From contig CAISPN010000034.1 in NCBI GenBank assembly GCA_903887375.1, positions 1-64,000 on the forward strand: a stretch of 64,000 nucleotides of DNA, written 5' to 3'. Source of the DNA: an uncultured cyanobacterium (lineage in GTDB: Bacteria; Cyanobacteriota; Cyanobacteriia; Cyanobacteriales; Microcystaceae). The position numbers were made by a program, and so were the translations under genes. Numbering within the stretch: position 1 is the first letter of the stretch; each line of letters opens with the position of its first letter. Under the pieces are notes generated by a model that saw only the letters and a program-made list of their open reading frames with translations, ran no database searches and was not told where the DNA came from. Positions 26,899 to 35,052 of this stretch are shown here, in pieces.

Positions 26899-28188
26899 TT
26901 ATCTCTGCAAGGATGATGTTTTTTGGCGTTCAATTTCGGGTTTGAGTATTTCCAAGGATTTGACCAACTGAGGATCGCTTAGAGTACCAATTTTATCTCT
27001 GTTGCCTTGGAGTTCCTTGCGCTCTGCATCTGTTAGCTCTATCACAACATCTGGCTCAATACCACGCTTGTTGATATCTCTACCACTTGGGGTGAGATAT
27101 TTGGCAATTGTCACTGCCATTCCAGAGCCATCAGCTAAGCTGCGCACTGACTGGACTAGCCCCTTGCCGAAGGTTTTAGTTCCAATTAATTTAGCACGGC
27201 GATTGTCTTGCAATGCTCCAGAGAGGATTTCACTGGCACTGGCAGAACCACCGTCAACTAAAATAACTAGGGGTTTTTCAGTTAGAGCGCGGTTGTTGGC
27301 TCTATAGCGCTCTTTTTCTCCTCGTCTTTCCACCGTTGATACAATAGTCCCTTCGTTGAGCCATTGTCGGGCTATATCCACAGCTGCGTAGAGTAGACCA
27401 CCTGGGTCAGAGCGTAAATCTAACACATAACCTTTGACATTTTGTTGCTCGAGTCTTTGGATGGCATTGCGCATCTCATCTCCTGCTTGAGCGCTAAATT
27501 GAATCAGGCGAATATAGCCAATTGATCCATTTGGAGTATCTTGAACATGGAAGCGCACTGGATGAATCTCAATTTTAGAGCGTACCAGAGGATAATCAAT
27601 CTCTTTGCTTCCTCTGAGAATAGTTAGCAGAACCTTGGTACCTGATTCTCCTCTGATTAATTTAACGGCATCTTGGATGTCCATACCTTTGGTGCTTTTG
27701 CCGTCAATTTTAATGACGATATCTTTAGGCTGAATGCCTGCTTTGAACGCTGGACTTCCTTCAATAGGGTTTGCTACTATCAACTGACCAGTTTTTTCTT
27801 GCTTGCCTAATTCTAGACCTACACCGGAGAGCTCACCTGAGGTTTGGATTTGCATATCCTTGAACTCCTCTGGATCCATAAAGCGAGTGTAGGGATCTCC
27901 CAGTTTTTTGAGCATTTCTCTGATAGCTTTGTATGCTTGCTGCCTATTGTCATAATTTCTTCCCAGGTATTCACTGCGGACAGCTTGCCAATTAGTCTTG
28001 TTAAAAGTACCATCAACATAAGTCCTGTTGATGATTTGCCATACCTCGTCAATTACCTCTTTGGGGCTTTCTTGAAAGGAAGCCTGGCTTGCTGACCAAT
28101 GCAGTAAACCAGCCCCGGTAATCGTAGCTGTAGTTAGCATAAATGCCGTAGCTCCACGAAGCAAACCACGCTTTTGAATATTGCCCAT
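26899..28188 (-). CDS. C-terminal processing peptidase (S41/Ctp family)
   Basis: 429 aa with an N-terminal signal/anchor helix (about 12-32), so it acts in the periplasm or thylakoid lumen. A PDZ domain spans about 115-200 ('SGVGLELG', 'IKPKD'-like). The protease domain has catalytic Ser in 'DGGSASASEILSGALQDNRRA' and Lys in 'FGKGLVQS'. Cyanobacteria carry CtpA, B and C; CtpA trims D1 of photosystem II. Which paralogue this is cannot be decided here, though it is closer in layout to CtpB/CtpC than to CtpA. Confidence 0.9.
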   Translation of the reverse strand: MGNIQKRGLLRGATAFMLTTATITGAGLLHWSASQASFQESPKEVIDEVWQIINRTYVDGTFNKTNWQAVRSEYLGRNYDNRQQAYKAIREMLKKLGDPYTRFMDPEEFKDMQIQTSGELSGVGLELGKQEKTGQLIVANPIEGSPAFKAGIQPKDIVIKIDGKSTKGMDIQDAVKLIRGESGTKVLLTILRGSKEIDYPLVRSKIEIHPVRFHVQDTPNGSIGYIRLIQFSAQAGDEMRNAIQRLEQQNVKGYVLDLRSDPGGLLYAAVDIARQWLNEGTIVSTVERRGEKERYRANNRALTEKPLVILVDGGSASASEILSGALQDNRRAKLIGTKTFGKGLVQSVRSLADGSGMAVTIAKYLTPSGRDINKRGIEPDVVIELTDAERKELQGNRDKIGTLSDPQLVKSLEILKPEIERQKTSSLQR

Positions 28189-28493
28189 AAATCCCGTTTT
28201 TCTCCTGCTGGGGTGAGAAACCTTTTACTCTCTTTCCTTTCAACTCTAACATAGCTCAATTGTTGCTGAGTTAATCGCTCAAGATAAATCTTGAGTCTCT
28301 CACGCGGTCTATGAGGTTTTTCTTTGATGTAGCCAACTTAGCTACCAAAACTAGATCAATACCAGATCTTACTTATTAAAGAATAATATGCGTAGGAACA
28401 AAGCAAATTTATTGTAATTTTTTTTTAGTTCCTCGCCCTTTTTTTTGCTGCGTTGAGATAGCTAGTAAAGGAGATATAAGCTGTTCATAAAGT
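28189..28493. other. Intergenic region upstream of the Ctp protease gene
   Basis: Must hold the minus-strand ctp promoter. It is AT-rich, with polyA/T tracts near 28420-28450, and shows no coding frame with plausible residues. It probably includes the decayed 3' end of the methyltransferase remnant at 28494-28817, but nothing recognisable remains. Confidence 0.45.
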
Positions 28494-28817
28494 TTAAACA
28501 AGTCCTATAGAGTATCGATAATCACTTTTAAGTTTTCCCCCAATATGTCGAAGCCAAGACATGTGCATAGAACTGGTTAAGATACCAAAATGCCAGAGAT
28601 TAGCATCTTTCAATATAAATACAAGATCACTTGGAATAGTTGGAGGTTTAAGCCAACTTATAGGGATATAATCGCGTCGTTCTGAACTAACCTTTGGTAT
28701 TACAAGGAAAGGATTATCAGGAATAACTGTGACATTAAAAACTTCTGGATAAGACGCATTAAAGTTATGTCCTATATCGTTTAGATAGTATACTCTGTTA
28801 CCGAAGACATAGATTAA
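28494..28817 (-). pseudogene. Remnant of a type II (MmeI/IIL or IIG-like) DNA methyltransferase-restriction enzyme
   Basis: A 107-residue open frame on the minus strand bounded by stops at both ends, with no start codon at a sensible position. It encodes 'PKVSSERRDYIPISWL', 'DANLWHFGILTSSMHMSW' and 'GKLKSDYRYS'. These are the strongly conserved stretches found just before the Y-N-x-F-P-W-P segment near the C-terminal target-recognition half of MmeI-like fused restriction-methyltransferases. The frame breaks right where that segment should follow. The methyltransferase core (NPPY) and nuclease are gone. This is the fossil of a lost restriction-modification enzyme. Confidence 0.8.
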
Positions 28818-28863
28818 TTAAATAATCAGTATGGGCATAATTCTTTAGTAAGAGCAGATACCT

Positions 28864-28950
28864 CTAAGTCGAGTTCTTTTTAGTAGACAAATCAGCAATG
28901 ATTCTTTGGTGCTCGCGGGCTATCGCCAGTACTTTATTGGGTACACTACG
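28864..28950 (-). other. Short protein-like open segment in decayed region
   Basis: A 28-codon minus-strand segment between stops reads 'RSVPNKVLAIAREHQRIIAD', which looks more like real protein than chance. It has no start codon. It may be another fragment of the decayed restriction-modification gene 50 bp away or of a neighbouring lost gene. Family not recognised. Confidence 0.25.
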
Positions 28951-29060
28951 CTACCTATCAGTTGTAGGTCCAGAGCAAACAAAGGTAGGGTAACTATTGG
29001 AACAGAGAAGATAAATTATAGCAACACTTTTACTAATTATTTTGCTAAACTATAAAAAGT

Positions 29061-29125
29061 ACCTGGCTTAACTCCTGTGTTTTTCTTACTACCAGGCGCT
29101 ACAAACTGCTGGCAGCAATGCCAGC
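29061..29125 (+). other. Hairpin cluster with GNRA tetraloop
   Basis: GCTGGCA-GCAA-TGCCAGC (29108-29125) is a perfect 7-bp stem closed by a GCAA tetraloop. Just upstream ACCTGG (from 29061) can pair with CCAGG (from 29092). A T-rich stretch follows. It could be a terminator or a small structured RNA. No known cyanobacterial RNA family (Yfr1, 6S, tmRNA) was recognised in it. Confidence 0.35.
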
Positions 29126-29147
29126 TTATAAATTTTTCACAAGCACT

Positions 29148-29330
29148 ATGGACACCAACAATCACGACGATCTTAAAATTCGCATTAGTCTAGAGAAAAA
29201 TTATGATCCATCTTTTTCTGCTAACGTTGATGAAATGGCTATGCGTGTATACAAAAGTACTCCCAGAAACAACCATAAGCGTAAATTTAAAGCAACCAAA
29301 GTAGTTCATGATGACTGGATTTGTTTTTAA
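29148..29330 (+). CDS. Possible small hypothetical protein
   Basis: 60 aa from the ATG at 29148; an upstream ATG at 29118 falls inside the hairpin and is unlikely. The product is polar and basic towards its end ('RNNHKRKFKATKVVHDDW'), without membrane segments. No Shine-Dalgarno sequence is visible and no family was recognised. It lies between the methyltransferase remnant and sbtA, in a gene-poor stretch, so it could also be a remnant. Confidence 0.35.
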   Translation: MDTNNHDDLKIRISLEKNYDPSFSANVDEMAMRVYKSTPRNNHKRKFKATKVVHDDWICF

Positions 29331-29748
29331 GTTAATAAGATAAAAAATTCTGCTATAGCCATCTCTAGATGAAACTGCTAGATATGTTTTACCGTTTAAT
29401 TATTTATCAAAGGACATCATAGAAATAAAATAAAAGCGGATCACTAAAGATGTAGTGCTGCTGTAATAGTTTGGGGATGAAATACTAGAACTAGCAAAAT
29501 TAAGATCTTTATATCAAGTATTTTTAAACGAAATACCAATTAGTGAAAAAAATTAAAGATCAGCAGGAAGTAGAAATATGACTTGATTAAATATACATCA
29601 CTGTAGCTAGCTATACAGTTTGTTATGGCGTTACTGTGTTTTTTTCATCGGATTTGCATTTATAATAAATCTTGAAGAAATTTTGGTTAGATCTAAAAGA
29701 AAATAAGATATTAACTCACGTAAAACAAAGATAAATAAATAATTCCAT
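29331..29748. other. Intergenic region upstream of sbtA
   Basis: 418 bp with no convincing gene. A 28-codon open segment near 29470-29556 looks weakly protein-like but has no start. The sbtA promoter must be here. SbtA is usually induced by low inorganic carbon, but I could not identify a CcmR/CmpR-type operator by eye. The region is AT-rich throughout. Confidence 0.4.
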
Positions 29749-30738
29749 ATGGATAGTAGTTTAATTCTGTCTAACATATTAAATCCACCAGTATTGTTTT
29801 TCTTTTTGGGGATGCTGGCAGTTATTGTTCAATCTGATCTGGAAATTCCTAATCCACTGCCCAAACTATTTTCACTTTATCTTTTAATAGCTATAGGCTT
29901 TAAAGGTGGACATGAACTTATCAATAATGGATTAAACCCTCAAGTTATATTAACCTTGATAGCTGCAATATTAATGGCAGTAATAGTTCCTTTGTATTCT
30001 TTTTTCATACTAAAATTAAAACTAGACAATTATAACGCCGCAGCAATTGCAGCCACTTACGGATCAATCAGTGCAGTAACCTTTATTACAGCAAGTGCCC
30101 TGCTTGATAAATTGCAAATAAATTATGGTGGACACATGGTAGCGGCACTAGCTTTGATGGAATCTCCTGCGATTGTAGTTGGATTATTGCTAGTGCGTAT
30201 ATTTACAAAAAACAACAAAAATGGCGAGAATGAATTAGAGCAGACATCTTGGGGAGAAGTTTTACATGAAGCTTTTTTAAATAGTTCTGTTTTATTATTG
30301 ATTGGCAGTCTTGTAATTGGAATACTTACAGGTATTAATGGCTGGAATAAAGTTCATTTGTTCATAGACAAAGATATATTTTATGGCGTATTGATGCTTT
30401 TTTTGCTTGATATGGGATTAGTAGCAGCACGCAGGATAAAAGATGTAAGTAAAAGTGGTACTTTTTTAATTAGTTTTGCAATATTTATTCCAGTTATCAA
30501 TGCCTTGGCTGGTATACTTCTTAGCAAAGCTATTGGCATTGGTCAAGGTAATGCTCTTCTATTTGCTGTTCTTTGCGCCAGCGCATCCTATATTGCAGTA
30601 CCGGCAGCAATGAGAATGACAGTACCGGAAGCCAACCCAAGTCTTTATGTATCAATGGCGTTGGCTATTACATTTCCCTTCAATATTATCGTAGGTATCC
30701 CGATCTATTTGTATGTTATAAAAATGCTGGGAATTTAA
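29749..30738 (+). CDS. sbtA: Sodium-dependent bicarbonate transporter SbtA
   Basis: 329-aa inner-membrane Na+/HCO3- symporter of the carbon-concentrating mechanism, with about ten transmembrane helices. 'LYLLIAIGFKGGHEL', 'TYGSISAVTFITAS' and, in the second half, 'LCASASYIAVPAAMRM' are the inverted-repeat core motifs of the family. It is somewhat shorter than the best-studied SbtA (about 370 aa); the cytosolic loop between the two halves is compact. sbtB follows after 2 nt. Confidence 0.93.
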   Translation: MDSSLILSNILNPPVLFFFLGMLAVIVQSDLEIPNPLPKLFSLYLLIAIGFKGGHELINNGLNPQVILTLIAAILMAVIVPLYSFFILKLKLDNYNAAAIAATYGSISAVTFITASALLDKLQINYGGHMVAALALMESPAIVVGLLLVRIFTKNNKNGENELEQTSWGEVLHEAFLNSSVLLLIGSLVIGILTGINGWNKVHLFIDKDIFYGVLMLFLLDMGLVAARRIKDVSKSGTFLISFAIFIPVINALAGILLSKAIGIGQGNALLFAVLCASASYIAVPAAMRMTVPEANPSLYVSMALAITFPFNIIVGIPIYLYVIKMLGI

Positions 30739-30740
30739 TT

Positions 30741-31028
30741 ATGTTACAGTCAGTAAAGAAAATTGAAATTATAGTTAGCGATGTAGAAGTACCAGCAGTA
30801 TTAAAAATACTGAAAAAATGTCAAATAAAAAATTTTACTATTATCAATAACATTTCCGGTACAGGTTCACATGGAAATCCTAGTGATGGTCTATTGACCA
30901 ATAGTTATATCATGATTATCTCTAATGAATTGGAGCTGTTTGAAAAATTATTAAAGGATATAGAACCTTTGTTAAAAAAACTCGGTGGAATATTTATTGT
31001 CAGTGACGCCGAGTGGATTGCACATTGA
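30741..31028 (+). CDS. sbtB: SbtB, PII-like regulator of SbtA
   Basis: 95 aa from the ATG at 30741; the frame is open further upstream but only inside sbtA. It has the ferredoxin-like PII fold pattern with the variable loop 'NNISGTGSHGNPSDG'. SbtB trimers bind adenyl nucleotides (including cAMP) and plug SbtA. The protein ends 'FIVSDAEWIAH' and lacks the C-terminal C-G-P-x-x-C redox (R-loop) segment of some SbtB proteins, so redox switching through it is not expected here. Confidence 0.88.
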   Translation: MLQSVKKIEIIVSDVEVPAVLKILKKCQIKNFTIINNISGTGSHGNPSDGLLTNSYIMIISNELELFEKLLKDIEPLLKKLGGIFIVSDAEWIAH

Positions 31029-31120
31029 GATACTCTACCAGTAGCGAATGAATCTGCAACTATAGCGGCGAGAGAATGTCAAAATGAAGATATAACAATA
31101 ATCCCAAAGTAACTCTAGAA

Positions 31121-32773
31121 GTGGAAATCATCTTTGACTCAATTGATGCAGCCTTAGCTGATATTAAGGCCGGTCGTTCTGTGGTTGTGGTAGATGATGC
31201 TCATCGTGAAAACGAAGGAGATCTGATCTGCGCTGGGCAGTTTGCTACTCCAGATATGATTAACTTCATGGCTGTCGAGGCAAGGGGGTTGATTTGTTTG
31301 GCGATGACCAGAGAGCGACTCGATGCTCTGGATTTACCGCTGATGGTCACCAAAAATACCGATAGTAATCAAACTGCTTTTACAGTTAGTATCGATGCAA
31401 GTCCACATCTTGGAGGCTCTACAGGAATTTCAGCCGAAGATAGGGCCAGAACAATTCAAGTTGCCATCAATCCTGCTAGTACGCCAGAAGACCTGACACG
31501 TCCTGGACATATTTTTCCCTTAAGGGCTAAAGATGGCGGCGTGCTCAAAAGAGCTGGACATACAGAAGCCGCTGTTGATTTGTCTAGACTAGCAGGGCTC
31601 TATCCTGCTGGGGTAATTTGTGAAATACAAAATCCAGACGGTTCAATGGCCCGTTTACCAGAATTAGTAGAATACTCACGTAAGCATCAACTCAAGCTCA
31701 TCAGCATAGCAGATCTTATTAGTTATCGTCTCAAGCATGATCGCTTTGTTTATAGAGAAGCGGTTTCAGATCTCCCTAGTCAATATGGCAAGTTTACTCT
31801 CTATGCCTATCGCAATATTTTAGATAAGAGTGAACATTTAGCTATAGTCAAAGGTGATCTCAATAAAATTGAGCAAGAGCCGGCAATGGTGCGAATGCAC
31901 TCAGAGTGTTTGACGGGAGATGCTCTTGGGTCTCTGCGCTGTGATTGTCAAATGCAGTTACAAGCGGCCCTAAAAATGATAGAAAATGCCACATTAGGGG
32001 TGGTGGTTTACTTGAGACAAGAGGGCAGAGGTATCGGCTTAATCAATAAAATAAAAGCCTATTCCCTGCAGGATATGGGTCTAGATACAGTTGAAGCCAA
32101 CGAAAAATTAGGATTTCCTGCCGATCTGAGAGACTACGGGGTTGGAGCGCAAATTCTCAACGATTTGCATGTTAAAAAAATCCGACTGATTACCAACAAT
32201 CCGCGAAAAATTGCTGGACTCTATGGTTATGGTATTGAGGTGGTGGAACGCTTACCTCTTTTGATTGAAGCCAATGATTACAATTTTAGTTATCTCTCGG
32301 TTAAAGCCCAAAAATTGGGGCATCTTCTGTTGAGGAACTATTTGGTAACCATTGCCCTGGAATGGAGCTCTTCTGTGCAAAATGTTAAAGAGCGCTATCA
32401 AAGATTAGAAAAGCTAAGAGAACTTACCCACCAATATGATCTATCCTTACAAGAAGAGGTAAGACCTGTAGCTATTTCACTATTTGGCAAACCCTCGTTA
32501 ATCTTTAACTTAGGCTTTGAGCAGCCTACTTCTATAGAATCTAATTGGTACAAAAATAGAGATAATCCTCATTTTATTGCCATATTTAAAATTCTAGATA
32601 GCTTAATTTCCTGGGAGGAGATTAAGCTATTAGAATTTCTAATTTCTGATGGTGAAGATCCTATGCTGGGGCTACAAATGAAGCTAGACAGGTTCTCTCT
32701 AGCTTCTGGTTCTTCTCCCTCTTTGCTCAAAACAGTTGAAAGGCAAATTATCTATAGTTTTAAGAAATTATAG
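31121..32773 (+). CDS. ribBA: RibBA: DHBP synthase / GTP cyclohydrolase II
   Basis: Bifunctional riboflavin enzyme with a GTG start. The N-terminal DHBP synthase half shows 'HRENEGDLICAG' and 'RPGHIFPL'. The GTP cyclohydrolase II half has zinc ligands in 'HSECLTGDALGSLRCDCQ' and 'LRQEGRGIGL'. 550 aa is longer than the usual ~400; the extra ~150 C-terminal residues are a further domain of unknown role that some cyanobacterial RibBA proteins also have. Its stop overlaps the convergent apcF end by 6 nt. Confidence 0.94.
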   Translation: MEIIFDSIDAALADIKAGRSVVVVDDAHRENEGDLICAGQFATPDMINFMAVEARGLICLAMTRERLDALDLPLMVTKNTDSNQTAFTVSIDASPHLGGSTGISAEDRARTIQVAINPASTPEDLTRPGHIFPLRAKDGGVLKRAGHTEAAVDLSRLAGLYPAGVICEIQNPDGSMARLPELVEYSRKHQLKLISIADLISYRLKHDRFVYREAVSDLPSQYGKFTLYAYRNILDKSEHLAIVKGDLNKIEQEPAMVRMHSECLTGDALGSLRCDCQMQLQAALKMIENATLGVVVYLRQEGRGIGLINKIKAYSLQDMGLDTVEANEKLGFPADLRDYGVGAQILNDLHVKKIRLITNNPRKIAGLYGYGIEVVERLPLLIEANDYNFSYLSVKAQKLGHLLLRNYLVTIALEWSSSVQNVKERYQRLEKLRELTHQYDLSLQEEVRPVAISLFGKPSLIFNLGFEQPTSIESNWYKNRDNPHFIAIFKILDSLISWEEIKLLEFLISDGEDPMLGLQMKLDRFSLASGSSPSLLKTVERQIIYSFKKL

Positions 32774-33277
32774 GGATATTTCACCTAATTCTGCGCAGAT
32801 GTGATCAAAGGGTTCATCTATCGAGGAAAGATCACTAATACCAGATTCTAATGCTTTAGCCTTAACCAAATCTTTCATAATTGCAACCCCGCGAACGGTT
32901 GGACCAATAGAAACCGCTAGGGAATTGTAAGTTTCACGCAGACCCTGGAGAACCCTCTCATCAAGAACATCAGTATCTCCAGCTACAAGAGCGTAGCTAG
33001 CATAGCGCAGATAGTAATCTAAATCTCTCAAACAAGCCGAATAACGTCTTGTTGTGTAAGCATTGCCACCTGCACGGATCAATTCAGGCACTTCTTCAAA
33101 AAGTTGGACACCAGAAGCTTTTACTATGCTAGCGGCATTGGCATTAATCACCGCGGCAATAGCCAAGCGCGCAGATGCTGAGTTGAAATAAGACTTCAAC
33201 TGCTCCATTGCATCGCGATCGAAATAACGTCCATTCAAATCGTAGTTTTTTATTAAACTGGTGACCGCATCTCTCAT
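32768..33277 (-). CDS. apcF: Allophycocyanin beta-18 subunit ApcF
   Basis: Phycobiliprotein of the phycobilisome core, which funnels energy to the photosystems. 169 aa from 'MRDAVTSLIKNYD'; the frame is open 18 nt further. Cys82 in 'RRYSACLRDLDYYLRYA' carries the phycocyanobilin, and the neighbouring 'GGNAYTTRR' holds the Asn that is methylated in beta subunits. The divergent sequence relative to ApcB and the isolated position favour ApcF. This is strong evidence for a phycobilisome-bearing organism. Confidence 0.9.
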   Translation of the reverse strand: MRDAVTSLIKNYDLNGRYFDRDAMEQLKSYFNSASARLAIAAVINANAASIVKASGVQLFEEVPELIRAGGNAYTTRRYSACLRDLDYYLRYASYALVAGDTDVLDERVLQGLRETYNSLAVSIGPTVRGVAIMKDLVKAKALESGISDLSSIDEPFDHICAELGEISL

Positions 33278-33484
33278 TTTAAATAATTCTCCCAAATCGA
33301 AATTTTCAACGAATCTTGATCTATCTATAATTTTATAATCGCATGGGGATCCATAATGGCCCTATGCTAGCTTGTTTAAGTCTCCGTCTTCTGCGTGATT
33401 TTATTGATTTTTTGAAATATTTCTTCACAAATTACAGGGCAATGGGAAAAATTTTGTCTTTAAGCGGCAACTTGGATAGAAACA

Positions 33485-33498
33485 GTAGCAACAAATAC
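33485..33498 (+). promoter_or_regulatory. NtcA-binding site upstream of glnA
   Basis: GTA-GCAACAAA-TAC is a perfect GTA-N8-TAC NtcA palindrome. A TAAGAT box (fits TAN3T) starts 23 nt after it at 33522, the usual spacing for NtcA-activated promoters. glnA is the classic NtcA target, so nitrogen-limitation activation is expected. Confidence 0.88.
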
Positions 33499-33521
33499 AA
33501 AAAACGTGTTGGATTCATAAC

Positions 33522-33527
33522 TAAGAT
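33522..33527 (+). promoter_or_regulatory. -10 box of the glnA promoter
   Basis: TAAGAT fits the TAN3T consensus of NtcA-type promoters, lies 23 nt behind the NtcA box and about 50 nt before the glnA start. Confidence 0.75.
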
Positions 33528-33575
33528 TAAATATTCGAGTAAAAACATATCTTGATCTATAGCAAGGAGTTAGCA

Positions 33576-34997
33576 ATGGCTAATACGCCTCAAGAAGTAT
33601 TACAGTATATTAAAGACAACAATATTCAGATGGTTGATCTGAAATTTGTTGATATGCTTGGAACCTGGCAACACTGTACTTTCTACCATGACCAAATTGA
33701 CGAAAGTGCCTTTGATGTTGGTGTACCGTTTGATGGTTCCAGTATCCGTGGTTGGAAAGCAATCAACGAGTCTGATATGTCAATGGTGGCTGATCCTACT
33801 ACTGCTTGGATTGACCCCTTTTATGCAGAACCAACCCTCAGCCTGATCTGCAGTATTAAAGAACCTCGTACAGGCAATCCCTACAGTAGAGATCCTCGTT
33901 CCATTGCCCAAAAGGCAGTAGATTATCTGGCTACTACTGGTCTGGCTGATGTTGCTTATTTTGGACCTGAGGCAGAATTTTTTGTCTTTGATGATGTTCG
34001 CTTTGACCAAACTGAAAACAAAGGTTACTACTATCTAGATAGCATTGAAGGGCGTTGGAATAGTGGTAAAGAAGAAGAAGGTGGTAATCTAGCCAATAAA
34101 CCAGCCTATAAAGGTGGTTATTTCCCAGTAGCTCCTACAGATACTATGCAGGATCTCAGAACTGAGATGCTCTTAGTCATGGCAAAATGCGGTGTGCCAA
34201 TTGAGAAGCATCACCATGAGGTAGCAACTGGTGGACAAAATGAATTAGGTTTTAAATTTGCTCCTTTGATTCAAGCAGCTGACTACTTGATGATCTATAA
34301 GTATGTTATTAAGAACGTTGGTAAAAAGCATGGTAAGACAGTTACCTTCATGCCCAAGCCCTTATTTAAAGACAATGGTTCAGGTATGCATACCCACCAA
34401 TCACTTTGGAAAGGTGGACAGCCTCTGTTCTGGGGTGATGGCTATGCCAACTTGAGTGAAATGGCCCTTCATTATATAGGTGGACTGATTAAACATGCTC
34501 CTGCTCTGTTGGCTTTGACCAATCCTAGTACTAACTCTTATAAGCGTCTGGTACCTGGATTTGAAGCTCCTGTAAATTTGGCTTACTCACAGGGTAATCG
34601 TTCAGCTTCAATCCGTATCCCTCTTTCTGGCCCTAACCCCAAAGCTAAACGTTTGGAGTTCCGTTGTCCTGATGCTACTGCTAATCCTTACCTAGCTTTT
34701 GCTGCTATGCTCTGTGCTGGTATTGATGGTATCAAAAACAAAATCGATCCAGGCGCATCATTGGATGTAGATATTTATGAATTAACTCCTGAAGAGCTGA
34801 GTAAAGTTCCATCTACTCCTGGTTCACTAGAGGCCGCTCTAGAAGCTCTTGAAAAAGATCATGACTTCTTGACCTCTGGTGGAGTATTCAGCGAGGACTT
34901 TATCACCAATTGGATCAGCTATAAACTTGACAATGAAGTCAATCCAATGAGGCTACGTCCTCATCCCTATGAATTTGCTCTTTATTACGATGTTTAG
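33576..34997 (+). CDS. glnA: Glutamine synthetase type I
   Basis: Assimilates ammonium into glutamine. 473 aa from 'MANTPQEVL', preceded by AAGGAG; the frame is open eight codons upstream but that start lacks a ribosome site. 'DGSSIRGW', '[13 protein letters not shown]' and 'NRSASIRIP' carry metal and substrate residues. Transcription from the NtcA promoter at 33485-33527 and a strong terminator after the gene mark a monocistronic unit. Confidence 0.97.
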   Translation: MANTPQEVLQYIKDNNIQMVDLKFVDMLGTWQHCTFYHDQIDESAFDVGVPFDGSSIRGWKAINESDMSMVADPTTAWIDPFYAEPTLSLICSIKEPRTGNPYSRDPRSIAQKAVDYLATTGLADVAYFGPEAEFFVFDDVRFDQTENKGYYYLDSIEGRWNSGKEEEGGNLANKPAYKGGYFPVAPTDTMQDLRTEMLLVMAKCGVPIEKHHHEVATGGQNELGFKFAPLIQAADYLMIYKYVIKNVGKKHGKTVTFMPKPLFKDNGSGMHTHQSLWKGGQPLFWGDGYANLSEMALHYIGGLIKHAPALLALTNPSTNSYKRLVPGFEAPVNLAYSQGNRSASIRIPLSGPNPKAKRLEFRCPDATANPYLAFAAMLCAGIDGIKNKIDPGASLDVDIYELTPEELSKVPSTPGSLEAALEALEKDHDFLTSGGVFSEDFITNWISYKLDNEVNPMRLRPHPYEFALYYDV

Positions 34998-35015
34998 TAA
35001 TTAGCATAATTTTTT

Positions 35016-35048
35016 AAAAAGGTGGTTTTTGTATAGACCACCTTTTTT
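35016..35048. terminator. Bidirectional terminator between glnA and the SLH porin
   Basis: AAAAAGGTGGT ... ACCACCTTTTTT forms an 11-bp stem with A-run on one side and T-run on the other, so it can stop both glnA and the convergent porin gene. Confidence 0.88.
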
Positions 35049-35052
35049 TATC

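Noticed and set aside
30573-30740. Upstream extension of sbtB
   Set aside because: It lies out of frame inside sbtA; the start at 30741 fits the family and spacing.
33343-33555. 70-codon frame upstream of glnA
   Set aside because: It overlaps the NtcA promoter and has no ribosome site; it is a chance frame in the leader.
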